From positions 124,001 to 188,000 of the forward strand of contig NZ_FUXL01000005.1 in assembly GCF_900167365.1 (NCBI RefSeq): a stretch of 64,000 bases of DNA, written 5' to 3'. This document shows positions 30,571-39,019 of this stretch, in pieces; the first letter of the stretch is position 1, and every line of letters begins with the position of its first letter. Origin of the DNA: Consotaella salsifontis. GTDB lineage: Bacteria > Pseudomonadota > Alphaproteobacteria > Rhizobiales > Rhizobiaceae. Below the pieces are notes generated by a model, which saw only the letters and a program-made list of their open reading frames with translations, was not told the origin of the DNA and made no database searches. Position numbers and translations under genes: made by a program.

Positions 30571-30609
30571 CTCGATGGACCGCGCCGGGGATGGCGCGGC
30601 TCCATCGAG
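30571..30609 (-). promoter_or_regulatory. strong hairpin in the DUF305 leader
   Basis: CTCGATGGA-CCGCGCC (30571-30586) pairs with GGCGCGG-C-TCCATCGAG (30593-30609): 16 base pairs with a single bulged base and a six-base loop. On the minus-strand mRNA the stem ends about ten bases before the start codon, where a ribosome would sit. It may also end the upstream transporter transcript, though there is no U-tract after it. It could be an operator, an attenuator or a terminator. Confidence 0.55.
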
Positions 30610-30662
30610 AACAGCGATTATGGCCGAAGGACGACGAGGGTGGCCGTCGATGGCGCGGGCGG

Positions 30663-31349
30663 TCAGCCCTTGGCCGGCGCCGGATAGGGCATCAGTGCCT
30701 GCATGACGATGCGGTAGGGCACCAGCGCGAAGGCGGCGATGACGAGCTTCACCGAAAGGTCGCCCAGCGCCCAGGAGATCCAGCGCGCGGTTTCCACCGG
30801 CAATGCGCCGAAGAGCGGTGCCTGACCGAGGGCGAAATCGTCGTTGGCGCCGAGGAAGACGAAGATCGGAGCGAAGCTCACCGAAAAGAAGGTGATGGTG
30901 TCCACAACCGACCCGGCCAGCGAGGAGACGACGGGCGCGCGCCACCAGCTCTGCTGGCGCAGGCGGTTGAAGACGGCGATGTCGAGCAACTGGGCGAGAA
31001 GGAAGGCGCAGCCGGAGGCGACCGCGATGCGCGTCAACCGATCGGCGGCCGTCGAATAGTCGAGGAGGCCGAGACGGAAGAGGAGCGGCGGGGCGACGAT
31101 GGAGCAGGCGACGGCGGCCATGAAGCCGACGAAGACGACGCGCCGGGCCACCGCCGGCCCGAAGCGGCGATTGGACAGATCCGTCACCAGAAAGGCGAAG
31201 GGATAGGTGAAGGCGCCCCAGGTCAGGATATCGGCGAGTTGCAGGGAGCCGACATGACCGGCCACCGGAAACTGGACGAGAATATTCGAGGCGACGACGA
31301 TCAGCGTCATCGCCAGAACGAAGGGCAAAGTGCGTCCGTGACGTGTCAT
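30663..31349 (-). CDS. queuosine precursor transporter (YhhQ family)
   Basis: A 228-residue inner-membrane protein of the VUT/YhhQ family, which imports preQ0 or preQ1 for tRNA queuosine modification. About six hydrophobic segments are visible. Family landmarks include LADILTWGAFTYPFAFLVTDL, here given as WGAFTYPFAFLVTDL, then NRRFGPAVARRVVF and SSLAGSVVDTITFF. No queuosine synthesis gene is in the window, and no preQ1 riboswitch is evident in the short leader. It lies downstream of rpmB, separated by a 12-bp hairpin. Confidence 0.88.
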   Translation of the reverse strand: MTRHGRTLPFVLAMTLIVVASNILVQFPVAGHVGSLQLADILTWGAFTYPFAFLVTDLSNRRFGPAVARRVVFVGFMAAVACSIVAPPLLFRLGLLDYSTAADRLTRIAVASGCAFLLAQLLDIAVFNRLRQQSWWRAPVVSSLAGSVVDTITFFSVSFAPIFVFLGANDDFALGQAPLFGALPVETARWISWALGDLSVKLVIAAFALVPYRIVMQALMPYPAPAKG

Positions 31350-31375
31350 TTTTTTATCCTGGGTGATGGAACCAG

Positions 31376-31407
31376 TGCGGCCGGACGACGAATGCCGTCC
31401 GGCCGCA
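31376..31407. terminator. candidate rpmB terminator hairpin
   Basis: A perfect 12-bp inverted repeat, TGCGGCCGGACG (31376-31387) and CGTCCGGCCGCA (31396-31407), with an eight-base loop. It lies 24 bases after the rpmB stop on the minus strand. No T-run follows on either strand, so rho-independent action is uncertain. Confidence 0.5.
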
Positions 31408-31430
31408 TGAAGGCAATGGCTATGAGAAGC

Positions 31431-31733
31431 TTAGGCTTCGGCGGTTTCGCCGCCGGCCAGCTTCTTCGCGATCTGGCGCCGGAGCAGGCGGGCGCGCGGC
31501 GAAAGCTCCTTCTCGCTGGACTTCAGCAGGAAGGCGTCGAGGCCGCCGCGATGCTCCACCGAGCGGAGGGCATGGGCGCTGATGCGCAGGCGCACGCGAC
31601 GACCGAGCGAGTCGGAGATCAGCGTGACGTTGCAAAGGTTCGGCAGGAAGCGACGCCGGGTCTTGTTATTGGCGTGGCTCACATTGTTGCCGGTCAGGAC
31701 GGCCTTGCCCGTCAGTTCGCAAGCGCGAGACAT
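31431..31733 (-). CDS. rpmB: 50S ribosomal protein L28
   Basis: A 100-residue ribosomal protein, full length for Alphaproteobacteria. The N-terminus [33 protein letters not shown] (shortened: [16 protein letters not shown]) is diagnostic. The C-terminal tail [11 protein letters not shown] is a lineage extension. No zinc-binding Cys pairs are present beyond the single Cys5, so this is the zinc-free type. A near-consensus promoter lies at 31827-31855. Confidence 0.97.
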   Translation of the reverse strand: MSRACELTGKAVLTGNNVSHANNKTRRRFLPNLCNVTLISDSLGRRVRLRISAHALRSVEHRGGLDAFLLKSSEKELSPRARLLRRQIAKKLAGGETAEA

Positions 31734-31826
31734 TGTTTCACCTTTCGATGGCCGATCTCATGAGACGGCCGCAGCCGTCGCGCGGCGCGATCATGCCCTG
31801 GGACCGATCGGAAAAAAGTCGACCGC

Positions 31827-31855
31827 CCTATAGCGGCATCGGCCGCCGCCGTCAA
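31827..31855 (-). promoter_or_regulatory. sigma-70 promoter of rpmB
   Basis: On the minus strand, TTGACG (31855-31850) and TATAGG (31832-31827) are separated by exactly 17 bases. Transcription would start near 31820, leaving a leader of about 87 bases before the rpmB ATG at 31733. This is the best promoter seen in the window. Confidence 0.75.
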
Positions 31856-31886
31856 CAGAGGCGAAGCGATCGGCGCATGTTCTCTT

Positions 31887-32819
31887 TCAGTCCCGCGCGA
31901 GGAGCCCTGCTTCCCAGCCTAGCATGGCGCGCTTGCGGGTAATGCCCCAATGATAGCCTGTGAGGGCGCCCGATTTTCCCACGACACGGTGGCAGGGCAC
32001 CACGAAGGAGATCGGGTTTCGCCCGATCGCCGCGCCGACGGCCCTCGCCGCCTTGGGCGCACCGATGCGGCTGGCGATGTCGGAATAGGTCGTCGCGCGC
32101 CCGACCGGAATGGTCAGGAGCGCCTGCCAGACGCGCACCTCGAAATCCGTGCCGATGAGCACCACGCGCAGCGGGCGGGCGGAGCGCCATTCGGTCGGGG
32201 TGAAGACGCGGCTGGCGATCGCCGCGACGCCGAGATCGTCGCGGCAAAGGCGCGCCTTGGGCCAGCGCCGCGCCATGTCGGCAAGCGCCAGCGCCTCGCC
32301 CTCCTCGCCCGCCTCGGCAAAGGCCAGGCCCGACAGGCCCCGCGGCGTCCACATCAGCAAGGCGCGGCCGAAGGGCGAATCGGAAAAGCCGTAGCTCATC
32401 TCGACGCCCTCGCCCTTGCCCTTGTGCTCGCCAGGAGACATCGCCTCGTGCTTGACGAAGAGGTCGTGGAGGCGCGACGGCCCCGACAGGCCGACTTCCA
32501 GCGCCGCGTCGAGAAGCGAGGCGCCCTCCGACAGGAGGCGACGGGCATGGTCGATGGTGACGGCCTGGAGAAACGCCTTGGGCGTCAGCCCCGACCAGCG
32601 CCGGAACGCCTCTGTCAATTCCTCGCCGCGCAATCCCAGCGCTTCGGCGATCTCAGCGGTCGAGGGCTGGCCGCGATACTCGGTTGAGATGAATTCCACG
32701 GTGCGGCGCACGGTTTCGTAATCCGAAGCGGGCTGCGGCATGGACCAACCCTCGGCCTCGGCGGCAGGCGCCGAGAGGCACAGGGAGGCGCTGGATCGTT
32801 CGGTGATGGAGGTCAGCAT
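31887..32819 (-). CDS. Ada-like methylated-DNA-protein cysteine methyltransferase with HTH
   Basis: A 310-residue protein with an AraC-type helix-turn-helix half (about 35-125, including TPKAFLQAVTIDHARRLL) fused to an O6-alkylguanine-DNA alkyltransferase domain. The acceptor Cys276 is in VVPCHRVVGKSG, and the DNA-reading RAVGAAIGRNP is intact. The N-terminal zinc/phosphotriester domain of true Ada is missing, so it should repair O6-methylguanine but not act as the Ada methyl-phosphotriester sensor. The first ATG (32819) has AGAGG upstream; MPQPASDYET (32741) is an alternative start. Confidence 0.9.
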   Translation of the reverse strand: MLTSITERSSASLCLSAPAAEAEGWSMPQPASDYETVRRTVEFISTEYRGQPSTAEIAEALGLRGEELTEAFRRWSGLTPKAFLQAVTIDHARRLLSEGASLLDAALEVGLSGPSRLHDLFVKHEAMSPGEHKGKGEGVEMSYGFSDSPFGRALLMWTPRGLSGLAFAEAGEEGEALALADMARRWPKARLCRDDLGVAAIASRVFTPTEWRSARPLRVVLIGTDFEVRVWQALLTIPVGRATTYSDIASRIGAPKAARAVGAAIGRNPISFVVPCHRVVGKSGALTGYHWGITRKRAMLGWEAGLLARD

Positions 32820-32899
32820 GGCGTCATCCTCTCATGGCGTGCCGGATGAGACCACGCCCGTGAAAGTCCCGCCACCCGATTTTTGGAAACCGGGCGCGC

Positions 32900-33397
32900 T
32901 CAGCGCCCCTTGGCGGTCGCGAGCGCCCTGCCGAAGGCGGTGGCGAAAGTCTCCCGGTCGTCGGGGTTGAGGAAGCCGCCGATCTCGGTCGCCCGGTTCG
33001 TCTCGGCCACGGCCATGCGCGTGATGCCGATCTCGGTGTGCCGGTTGATCAGGAAGCGCGCCCAGAATGGATGATAATGCGCCTCGCGCACGTCCCCCTT
33101 GGGAGAAATCTTTCGGATGGAAAGCTGCGAGCGCGTCACCGCCACCTCCTCGCGCGCGGCGGCGGCCTTGTAGTTGGCGCGGAACGCGAGCCAGACGAGA
33201 AAGGCGTCGAGACCGAAGAAGCCGACGATCGGCCAGGCGCCGTTGAGGACGAAGAGCAGCCCGCAGGCGATGCTCACCAGGCCGACCGCGATCATCAAAA
33301 CAGTGAAGCCCCGCCGCCCCAGCGAGCGATGGGGCGTCAAAAGCGCCTGAAAGATCGGCTCGTCGGATTCGCGTTGAGAACCGGCCTCGCCCATCAT
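32900..33397 (-). CDS. DUF2244 family membrane protein
   Basis: A 165-residue protein of the DUF2244 family. Two adjacent hydrophobic segments (about 30-75) form a hairpin in the membrane, with LTPHRSLGRRGF just before. The C-terminal soluble part contains HYHPFWARFLINRH and GGFLNPDDRETFA, both typical. The function is unknown; members are often near cytochrome oxidase genes, but not here. It is divergent from nth across 43 bp. Confidence 0.85.
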   Translation of the reverse strand: MMGEAGSQRESDEPIFQALLTPHRSLGRRGFTVLMIAVGLVSIACGLLFVLNGAWPIVGFFGLDAFLVWLAFRANYKAAAAREEVAVTRSQLSIRKISPKGDVREAHYHPFWARFLINRHTEIGITRMAVAETNRATEIGGFLNPDDRETFATAFGRALATAKGR

Positions 33398-33440
33398 CGT
33401 CGACCTATCCTTCCACCGCGGCGGCCGCTATAGACGGCTC

Positions 33441-34241
33441 ATGCCAGAAAGAAGCGCCAAGACCGGATCATCCGAGGGAACGGGAAAACCTGCCCGGAAG
33501 AGCACGGCCAAGGGTGTCAATGCGATGAAACGTCGCATACCCTATTCGAAAGCGCAAATCACCGAAATGTTCCGCCGCTTCCAGGTGCAGCGGCCGGCGC
33601 CGAAGCCGGAGCTGGAACACACCAACGCCTTCACCCTTCTCGTCGCCGTCGTGCTTTCGGCGCAGGCGACGGACGCCGGCGTCAACAAGGCAACGAGGGA
33701 GCTTTTCCGCGTCGCCGACACACCGCAGAAGATGCTGGCGCTCGGCGAGGACAGGGTGCGCGAGGCGATCCGCACCATTGGCCTCTATCGCAACAAGGCG
33801 AAGAACGTCATTGCCCTTTCGAGGGTGCTGGTGGAGAGTCACGGCGGCGAGGTGCCGGGCGACCGGGCGGCGCTGGAGGCGCTGCCGGGGGTCGGCCGCA
33901 AGACGGCGAACGTCGTGCTCAACGCGGCCTTCGGCCAGCCGACGCTAGCCGTCGACACCCACATCTTCCGTCTCGGCAACCGGCTGAAGCTCGCCCCCGG
34001 CAAGACGCCGGAAGAGGTGGAGATGGGCCTGATGCGGATCGTGCCGAAGGACGCGCTGATCCACGCCCATCACTGGCTGATCCTGCACGGGCGCTATGTC
34101 TGTAAGGCGCGGCGGCCAGAGTGCGAGGCCTGCATCATCGCTGACCTGTGCAAGGCGGACGTCAAGACGAATGACGTGCCGGCCCCGCTCGTTCCCCTCG
34201 CCCCGCTCAGCGAAGACGATCCGCGCCCACCGGCTCCCTGA
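33441..34241 (+). CDS. nth: endonuclease III
   Basis: A 266-residue bifunctional DNA glycosylase/AP lyase that removes oxidised pyrimidines. The helix-hairpin-helix with catalytic Lys is LEALPGVGRKTANVVLN and the catalytic Asp is in LAVDTHIFRLGNR. The [4Fe-4S] ligands follow C-x6-C-x2-C-x5-C in CKARRPECEACIIADLC. The N-terminal 28 residues are a Lys/Ser extension; an internal ATG (33525, MKRRIPYS) is an alternative start with AAGGG upstream. The 3' end overlaps the convergent EI24 gene by 35 bases. Confidence 0.96.
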   Translation: MPERSAKTGSSEGTGKPARKSTAKGVNAMKRRIPYSKAQITEMFRRFQVQRPAPKPELEHTNAFTLLVAVVLSAQATDAGVNKATRELFRVADTPQKMLALGEDRVREAIRTIGLYRNKAKNVIALSRVLVESHGGEVPGDRAALEALPGVGRKTANVVLNAAFGQPTLAVDTHIFRLGNRLKLAPGKTPEEVEMGLMRIVPKDALIHAHHWLILHGRYVCKARRPECEACIIADLCKADVKTNDVPAPLVPLAPLSEDDPRPPAP

Positions 34242-34947
34242 TCGGAACGCTTCCGTTTTTGGCCGAGATCTTTTGGTGGAGATGGACCATCAGCGCGGCG
34301 GCGAAGAGCGGCGTCAGGAGATTGAGGATCGGGACGGCGAGGAAGGCGGCGATCACCAGCCCGGCGAGGAAGACCGTCGTGCCGTGCTTCAGCCTCAGCG
34401 CCTTGGCGTCCTCCTCCGCGCGAAAGCGCAGGGCGGCGAATTCGAAATATTCCCGTCCGAGCAGATAGCCGTTCACCACGAAGAAGGCGACGAGGTTCAC
34501 CCCCGGCACCAGCAGCAGCGCGAAGGCGATGAGGTTGCCGAGGATGACGACGCCGAGAAAGCGCAGCGAAAGAATGAGCCCGCGCACGAACGGCACGGCT
34601 TCGCCCTGAGGCAGTTGCGGATAGGTCCTCTCGACCGTTTCGGCAACATCGTCCAGAAAGAAGCCGGCGATAATGGCGCTGATCGGCGCGATGAGGAAGC
34701 CGAGCAGAAGCGCCAGCAGCAGGCCCGCCGCCCAGCCAGCGAACCCTTCGGCGTGGGAAAGCCAGGCGGGCATGTCCGGCGCGAATCCCGCAAAGAAGGG
34801 AATGGCGACGTTCTGGAACAGTGCCTCGAAACCGAACCACAGCGCGACGAGAACCGCGAGCGTAAGGCCCAGCGACTTCCACAGGACGGCCCGGAAGGGC
34901 GGCGAGAACAGATCCCTGAAGGCAAGCGCGGCGGCGGAGGCGATCAT
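34207..34947 (-). CDS. EI24/CysZ-like membrane protein
   Basis: A 246-residue integral membrane protein of the EI24 domain family, which includes the sulfate transporter CysZ. About five to six hydrophobic segments are visible, and FEALFQNVAIPFFAGFAP followed by GREYFEFAALRFR is typical of the alphaproteobacterial group. No sulfur-assimilation genes are nearby, so sulfate transport is only a family-based guess. The start MIASAAALAFRDLF is standard. Its stop lies inside the 3' end of nth. Confidence 0.82.
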   Translation of the reverse strand: MIASAAALAFRDLFSPPFRAVLWKSLGLTLAVLVALWFGFEALFQNVAIPFFAGFAPDMPAWLSHAEGFAGWAAGLLLALLLGFLIAPISAIIAGFFLDDVAETVERTYPQLPQGEAVPFVRGLILSLRFLGVVILGNLIAFALLLVPGVNLVAFFVVNGYLLGREYFEFAALRFRAEEDAKALRLKHGTTVFLAGLVIAAFLAVPILNLLTPLFAAALMVHLHQKISAKNGSVPIREPVGADRLR

Positions 34948-35117
34948 CGGCGGCCCTTTCGTTCAGCCTTTGAGATAGGCGGCGGGCCAAGGCGTCGCAA
35001 GGCGCGGGAAACCCCGTCCTCCGCTGCGGGTCGCCGCCCGGCGCTTTCGCGCTTGCGAACGGGCCGCCCCGCCCCTATCCACGGTATCCGACGCCCAGCG
35101 GGCCCCGAGGAGTTCAG

Positions 35118-36119
35118 ATGCACGAATTCGACGTCCTGACGATCGGCAATGCCATCGTCGACATCATCGCCCAGACCGACGACGCCTTTCTCTCGCGCGA
35201 GGGAATCCAGAAGGGCGGAATGACGCTGATCGACGCCGCCCGCGCGGTGGAACTCTACGAACGCATGGGGCCGGCGGTGGAAACCTCCGGCGGCAGCGCC
35301 GGCAATACCGTCGCCGGCGTCGTCTCACTGGGCGGCACCGGCGCCTATTTCGGCAAGGTTTCCGACGATTCGCTCGGCACGATCTTCACCCATGACATCC
35401 GCACCCAGGGCGTCAACTTCGCCACGCGGCCCCTCAACGGCCACCCGCCGACGGCGCGCTCCATGATCATGGTGACGCCCGACGGTCAGCGCTCCATGTC
35501 CACCTATCTCGGCGCCTGCGTCGAGCTTGGCGAGGAGGATATCGACGAGACGGTCGTCGCCGCAGCCAAGGTGACCTACTTCGAGGGTTATCTGTGGGAC
35601 CCGCCGCGCGCCAAGGACGCCATCCGCAAGGCGGCGGCCATCGCCCATCGGCACGGGCGCGAGGTGGCGATGACCTTGTCCGACAGCTTCTGCGTCGACC
35701 GCTACCGCGAGGAGTTCCTGGACCTCATGCGTTCGGGCACCGTCGACATCGTCTTCGCCAACGAGGCGGAAGCGACAGCGCTCTACAAGGTGAACGATGT
35801 CGCCTCGGCGCTGGACCGCCTGGCCGAGGACACGAAGCGCTTCGCCGCCGTGACCCGTTCCGAGCACGGCTGCATCATCGTCGACAAGGCCGAGCGGATC
35901 ACCGTGCCGGCGACGCCGGTCAAGAGCGTGGTCGATACGACCGGCGCCGGCGATCTCTTCGCCTCGGGCTTCCTGCGCGGCTACACGACAGGTCTCGACC
36001 ACCGCAGAAGCGCTGAGCTCGGCTCGATCGCCGCCGGCGCGATCATCGAGCAGATCGGGCCGCGCCCGCAGCGCCCGCTGGCCGAGCTGCCGGCGGTCAA
36101 GGCCATTCTCGGCGCCTGA
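35118..36119 (+). CDS. PfkB family kinase, probable adenosine kinase
   Basis: A 333-residue ribokinase-family enzyme, most like the bacterial adenosine kinase group. PfkB signature 2, DTTGAGDLFASGFL, holds the catalytic Asp. Signature 1 is around GGSAGNTVAGVVSLGGTGAYFGKV (shortened: GGSAGNTVAGV). The N-terminus FDVLTIGNAIVDIIAQ is usual for this group. GAGGAG six bases before the ATG supports the start. Phosphorylation of adenosine is likely, but other ribosides are possible. It is the first of two plus-strand genes with the GST. Confidence 0.88.
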   Translation: MHEFDVLTIGNAIVDIIAQTDDAFLSREGIQKGGMTLIDAARAVELYERMGPAVETSGGSAGNTVAGVVSLGGTGAYFGKVSDDSLGTIFTHDIRTQGVNFATRPLNGHPPTARSMIMVTPDGQRSMSTYLGACVELGEEDIDETVVAAAKVTYFEGYLWDPPRAKDAIRKAAAIAHRHGREVAMTLSDSFCVDRYREEFLDLMRSGTVDIVFANEAEATALYKVNDVASALDRLAEDTKRFAAVTRSEHGCIIVDKAERITVPATPVKSVVDTTGAGDLFASGFLRGYTTGLDHRRSAELGSIAAGAIIEQIGPRPQRPLAELPAVKAILGA

Positions 36120-36152
36120 TCGGGCGTCCTTCTGGAGAGACGGAGGCGGAGC

Positions 36153-36833
36153 ATGTTGAAGCTCTTCATCGCCAACAAGAACTATTCGTCCTGGTCGCTG
36201 CGGCCCTGGGTGCTCATGAAGATGCTGGGCATCGCCTTCGAGGAGCAGCTGCTGCGCTTCGAGGCCGATAGCTGGGAGAAGTTCCGGGCCGTCTCGCCCA
36301 GCGGCACCGTGCCCTGCCTTCATGACGGCGATCTCAAGATCTGGGATTCCATGGCGATCGCGGAGTACCTCGCCGAGCGCCATGACGGCGTTTGGCCGAA
36401 GGATGCGACGGCGCGCGCCTTCGCCCGCTCGGCGGCGTCCGAGATGCACGGCGGCTTCACCGCGCTGCGCAGCCTCTGCACGATGAACTGCGGCATTCGG
36501 GCCAAGGTGCGGCAGGAAACGCCCCAGCTGCGGCGCAACGTCGACCGCATCGCCGAGCTTTGGGCCGAGGGGCTGGGGCGCTTCGGCGGTCCTTTCCTCG
36601 CCGGCAACGACTTCACGGCCGTCGATGCCTTCTTCGCGCCGGTGGCCTTCCGCATCCAGACCTACGGCCTCTCCATGCCCTCCCCCGCCGCGGACTATGC
36701 CGCGCGCCTTCTCGCCCTGCCGGCCATGAAGGAATGGTACGAGGCGGCGCTTGCCGAAACTTTCCGCGAGCCAGGCCACGAGGTGGAGCTCGCGGCCATT
36801 GCCGAGATCATCGAGGACCTTCGCGCCTCCTGA
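36153..36833 (+). CDS. glutathione S-transferase family protein
   Basis: A 226-residue GST. The N-terminal thioredoxin-like domain starts LKLFIANKNYSSWSLRPWV, with Ser in the NYSSWSLRPW motif at the catalytic position, and SGTVPCLHDG gives the cis-Pro GSH-binding loop. The all-helical C-terminal domain includes GGPFLAGNDFTAVDAFFAP. This NYSSWSLR subgroup is related to zeta/YfcF-like GSTs. Substrate unknown. The ATG has GGAGG close upstream; it follows the kinase by 33 bases. Confidence 0.9.
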   Translation: MLKLFIANKNYSSWSLRPWVLMKMLGIAFEEQLLRFEADSWEKFRAVSPSGTVPCLHDGDLKIWDSMAIAEYLAERHDGVWPKDATARAFARSAASEMHGGFTALRSLCTMNCGIRAKVRQETPQLRRNVDRIAELWAEGLGRFGGPFLAGNDFTAVDAFFAPVAFRIQTYGLSMPSPAADYAARLLALPAMKEWYEAALAETFREPGHEVELAAIAEIIEDLRAS

Positions 36834-36875
36834 GCGAGGGCGTGAACCGGCAGGCCTCAGAGGTGAGATAGTGGG

Positions 36876-36897
36876 CCGGCGACAGACAGGTCGCCGG
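36876..36897. terminator. hairpin between convergent genes
   Basis: CCGGCGAC (36876-36883) and GTCGCCGG (36890-36897) form a perfect 8-bp stem with a six-base loop. It abuts the stop codon of the broken methyltransferase and follows the GST gene by 42 bases. U-tract absent. Confidence 0.4.
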
Positions 36898-37483
36898 TTA
36901 CAGCTCGGTTTCAGCCTTGCGCAACAGCCAGACCCGATGGATGGCAGCTCCCGGCTCGTCCAAGCGATCCCACTCCACGAGAAGGTCGTTTGCCTTGAAG
37001 AGCGATCTGTATTCGGCGCCGGAAAAGCTGCCGTAGGAGAAGTCGACGCCGAACATCTGGCTGATCACGGTGGAATGGCCGGGGCCAGTGGTCAGCATCA
37101 GCAGGCCGCCCGGCGCGAGCCAGTCGGCAAACCGCGCGATCATCTTCACCTGATCGTCGTGATCGAGATGAAAGAAGCTGTCCCAGGCGAGGATGCCGTC
37201 GAAACGCCCGTCGGGCTCATGGACCAGCATATCGGCCCGGACGGCTTCGACGCCGGGATAGCGCTGGAGGAACAGCGCCAGCATGGCGGACGAACCGTCG
37301 AGCGCGGTGACATGCGTGCCCGCATCGATGATCGTGGCGAGGCCGGCATGACCGCTGCCGCAGCCACAGTCCAGCACCCGCGAACTCGGCAAAGATCGGC
37401 GGCTCCCACGGCTTCACCCGCCTCTTGTCCTCGAACGCGGCAGCGATGCGGTCATAGCCAGCGATGTTGGAAAAGCCGAGCAT
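36898..37483 (-). pseudogene. frameshifted class I SAM methyltransferase
   Basis: Two adjoining reading frames together make one methyltransferase. The first, from the ATG at 37483, reads MLGFSNIAGYDRIAAAFEDK and continues to WEPPIFAEF. The second, one frame away, carries motif I VLDCGCGSGHAG, then LDGSSAML, FDGILAWDSFFHLDHDDQ and the remaining core to the stop at 36898. The switch is needed near 37385-37392; the second frame has an in-frame TGA upstream and only TTG as possible start. A short deletion there also explains why the linker before motif I looks several residues too short. It begins four bases after comM. Either a decayed gene or a sequencing error. Confidence 0.75.
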
Positions 37484-37486
37484 GGT

Positions 37487-39019
37487 TCAGGCCGCCGCCG
37501 ATAGCCGCTCGCCGGCGGAGCGGTAGGAGATCGCCTCGGCGAGATGCAGCCGGCCGACGGTCTCCGCACCGTCGAGGTCGGCGAGGGTGCGCGCCACCTT
37601 GAGAATGCGATGGTAGGCGCGTGCCGAGAACCGCATCTGATCGGCCGCGTCACGCAGCAGCTTGATGCCGGCGTCGTCCGGCCCTGCCACGGACTCGATC
37701 AGCGCGGCCGAACACTGGGCGTTGGTCATGGCGGGCGAAAGCCCCATCGTTTCGTAACGTTGTGCCTGAAGGGCGCGCGCCCGCGTCACCCGCGCCTTGA
37801 CCGTCGCCGAGCATTCCGCCGGCGCCGGCCGAATGAGGTCACTCGCCGACACTGCCGGCACATCCACCCGAAGATCGATGCGATCGAGAAGAGGGCCGGA
37901 GATGCGCGCCTGATATTCGGCGGCGCAGCGCGGCCCTCGCGCGCAAGTGTGACCCGGCTCGCCCGCCATGCCGCAGCGGCAGGGGTTCATCGCCGCCACG
38001 AGCTGGATTTTCGCCGGATAGGTGACGCGGTGGTTGGCGCGGGCAATGGCGCACTCGCCGCTCTCCAGCGGCTGGCGCAGCGAATCCAGCACCACCGGCG
38101 AGAACTCCGGGAACTCGTCGAGGAAAAGCACCCCGCGATGGGCGAGCGAAACCTCTCCGGGCCGCGCCCGGACGCCGCCCCCCACCATCGCGGCCATGGA
38201 GGCCGAATGATGCGGCGCGCGAAAGGGCCGGCGATCGGAGAGCTTGCCGTCGCCGAGCTCGCCCGCCACCGAGGCGATCATCGACACCTCCAAAAGCTCG
38301 CGCGGCGTCAGCGCCGGCAGGATCGAGGGCAGGCGCTGCGCCAGCATCGACTTGCCCGAGCCCGGCGGGCCAACCATCAGAAGATTGTGCCCCCCTGCCG
38401 CCGCGATCTCCAGGGCGCGCTTGGCGACGATCTGCCCCTTGATGTCGGCAAGGTCCGGCAGGTCGCCGCTCGGCGAGCGCACGGCCGGTTCTGGCCGCGA
38501 GATCGTCTGCGTTCCGCGAAAGTGATTGGCCACCTGGACGAGGCTGCGCGCGGCGATGATGGGCATTTCGGGATCGGCCCAGGCCGCCTCGGAGCCGCAC
38601 TCGGCTGGGCATATCAGCCCGAAGCTCTCGGCATTGGCCGCCATGGCGGCGGGCAGGACGCCAGCGACCGGCGCTATCATGCCATCGAGCGAAAGTTCGC
38701 CGAGAACCACGAAGCCTTGCAGCGCATCCGACGGAATCGCCCCCAAAGCCGCCATCAGGCCGAGCGCGATGGGCAGGTCGAAATGGCTTCCCTCCTTCGG
38801 TAGGTCCGCCGGCGCAAGATTGATCGTCACCTTCTTGGGCGGCATCGAAAGGCCGGAGGCATGAAGCGCCGCCTGCACCCGGTCGCGGCTTTCGGCGACC
38901 GCCTTGTCGGGAAGGCCGACGATCTGCATGCCCATCTTGCCGGGAGCCACCATGACCTGAACGTCCACGGCGACCGCCTCGACACCTTGGAAGGCCACCG
39001 TCCTCGCCCTTGCAACCAT
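37487..39019 (-). CDS. comM: YifB/ComM family Mg-chelatase-like AAA+ ATPase
   Basis: A 510-residue hexameric helicase of the ComM/YifB family, which promotes branch migration of incoming DNA in transformable species. The N-terminal Lon-like domain contains VQVMVAPGKMGMQIVGLPDKA (shortened: GMQIVGLPDKAVAESRDR). The chelatase-type AAA+ core has Walker A GPPGSGKSML and Walker B GVLFLDEFPEF. The C-terminal domain includes SARAYHRILKVARTLADL. All key residues are intact. With comF it is the second competence-type gene here, but the family is also common in bacteria not known to be transformable. Confidence 0.94.
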   Translation of the reverse strand: MVARARTVAFQGVEAVAVDVQVMVAPGKMGMQIVGLPDKAVAESRDRVQAALHASGLSMPPKKVTINLAPADLPKEGSHFDLPIALGLMAALGAIPSDALQGFVVLGELSLDGMIAPVAGVLPAAMAANAESFGLICPAECGSEAAWADPEMPIIAARSLVQVANHFRGTQTISRPEPAVRSPSGDLPDLADIKGQIVAKRALEIAAAGGHNLLMVGPPGSGKSMLAQRLPSILPALTPRELLEVSMIASVAGELGDGKLSDRRPFRAPHHSASMAAMVGGGVRARPGEVSLAHRGVLFLDEFPEFSPVVLDSLRQPLESGECAIARANHRVTYPAKIQLVAAMNPCRCGMAGEPGHTCARGPRCAAEYQARISGPLLDRIDLRVDVPAVSASDLIRPAPAECSATVKARVTRARALQAQRYETMGLSPAMTNAQCSAALIESVAGPDDAGIKLLRDAADQMRFSARAYHRILKVARTLADLDGAETVGRLHLAEAISYRSAGERLSAAA

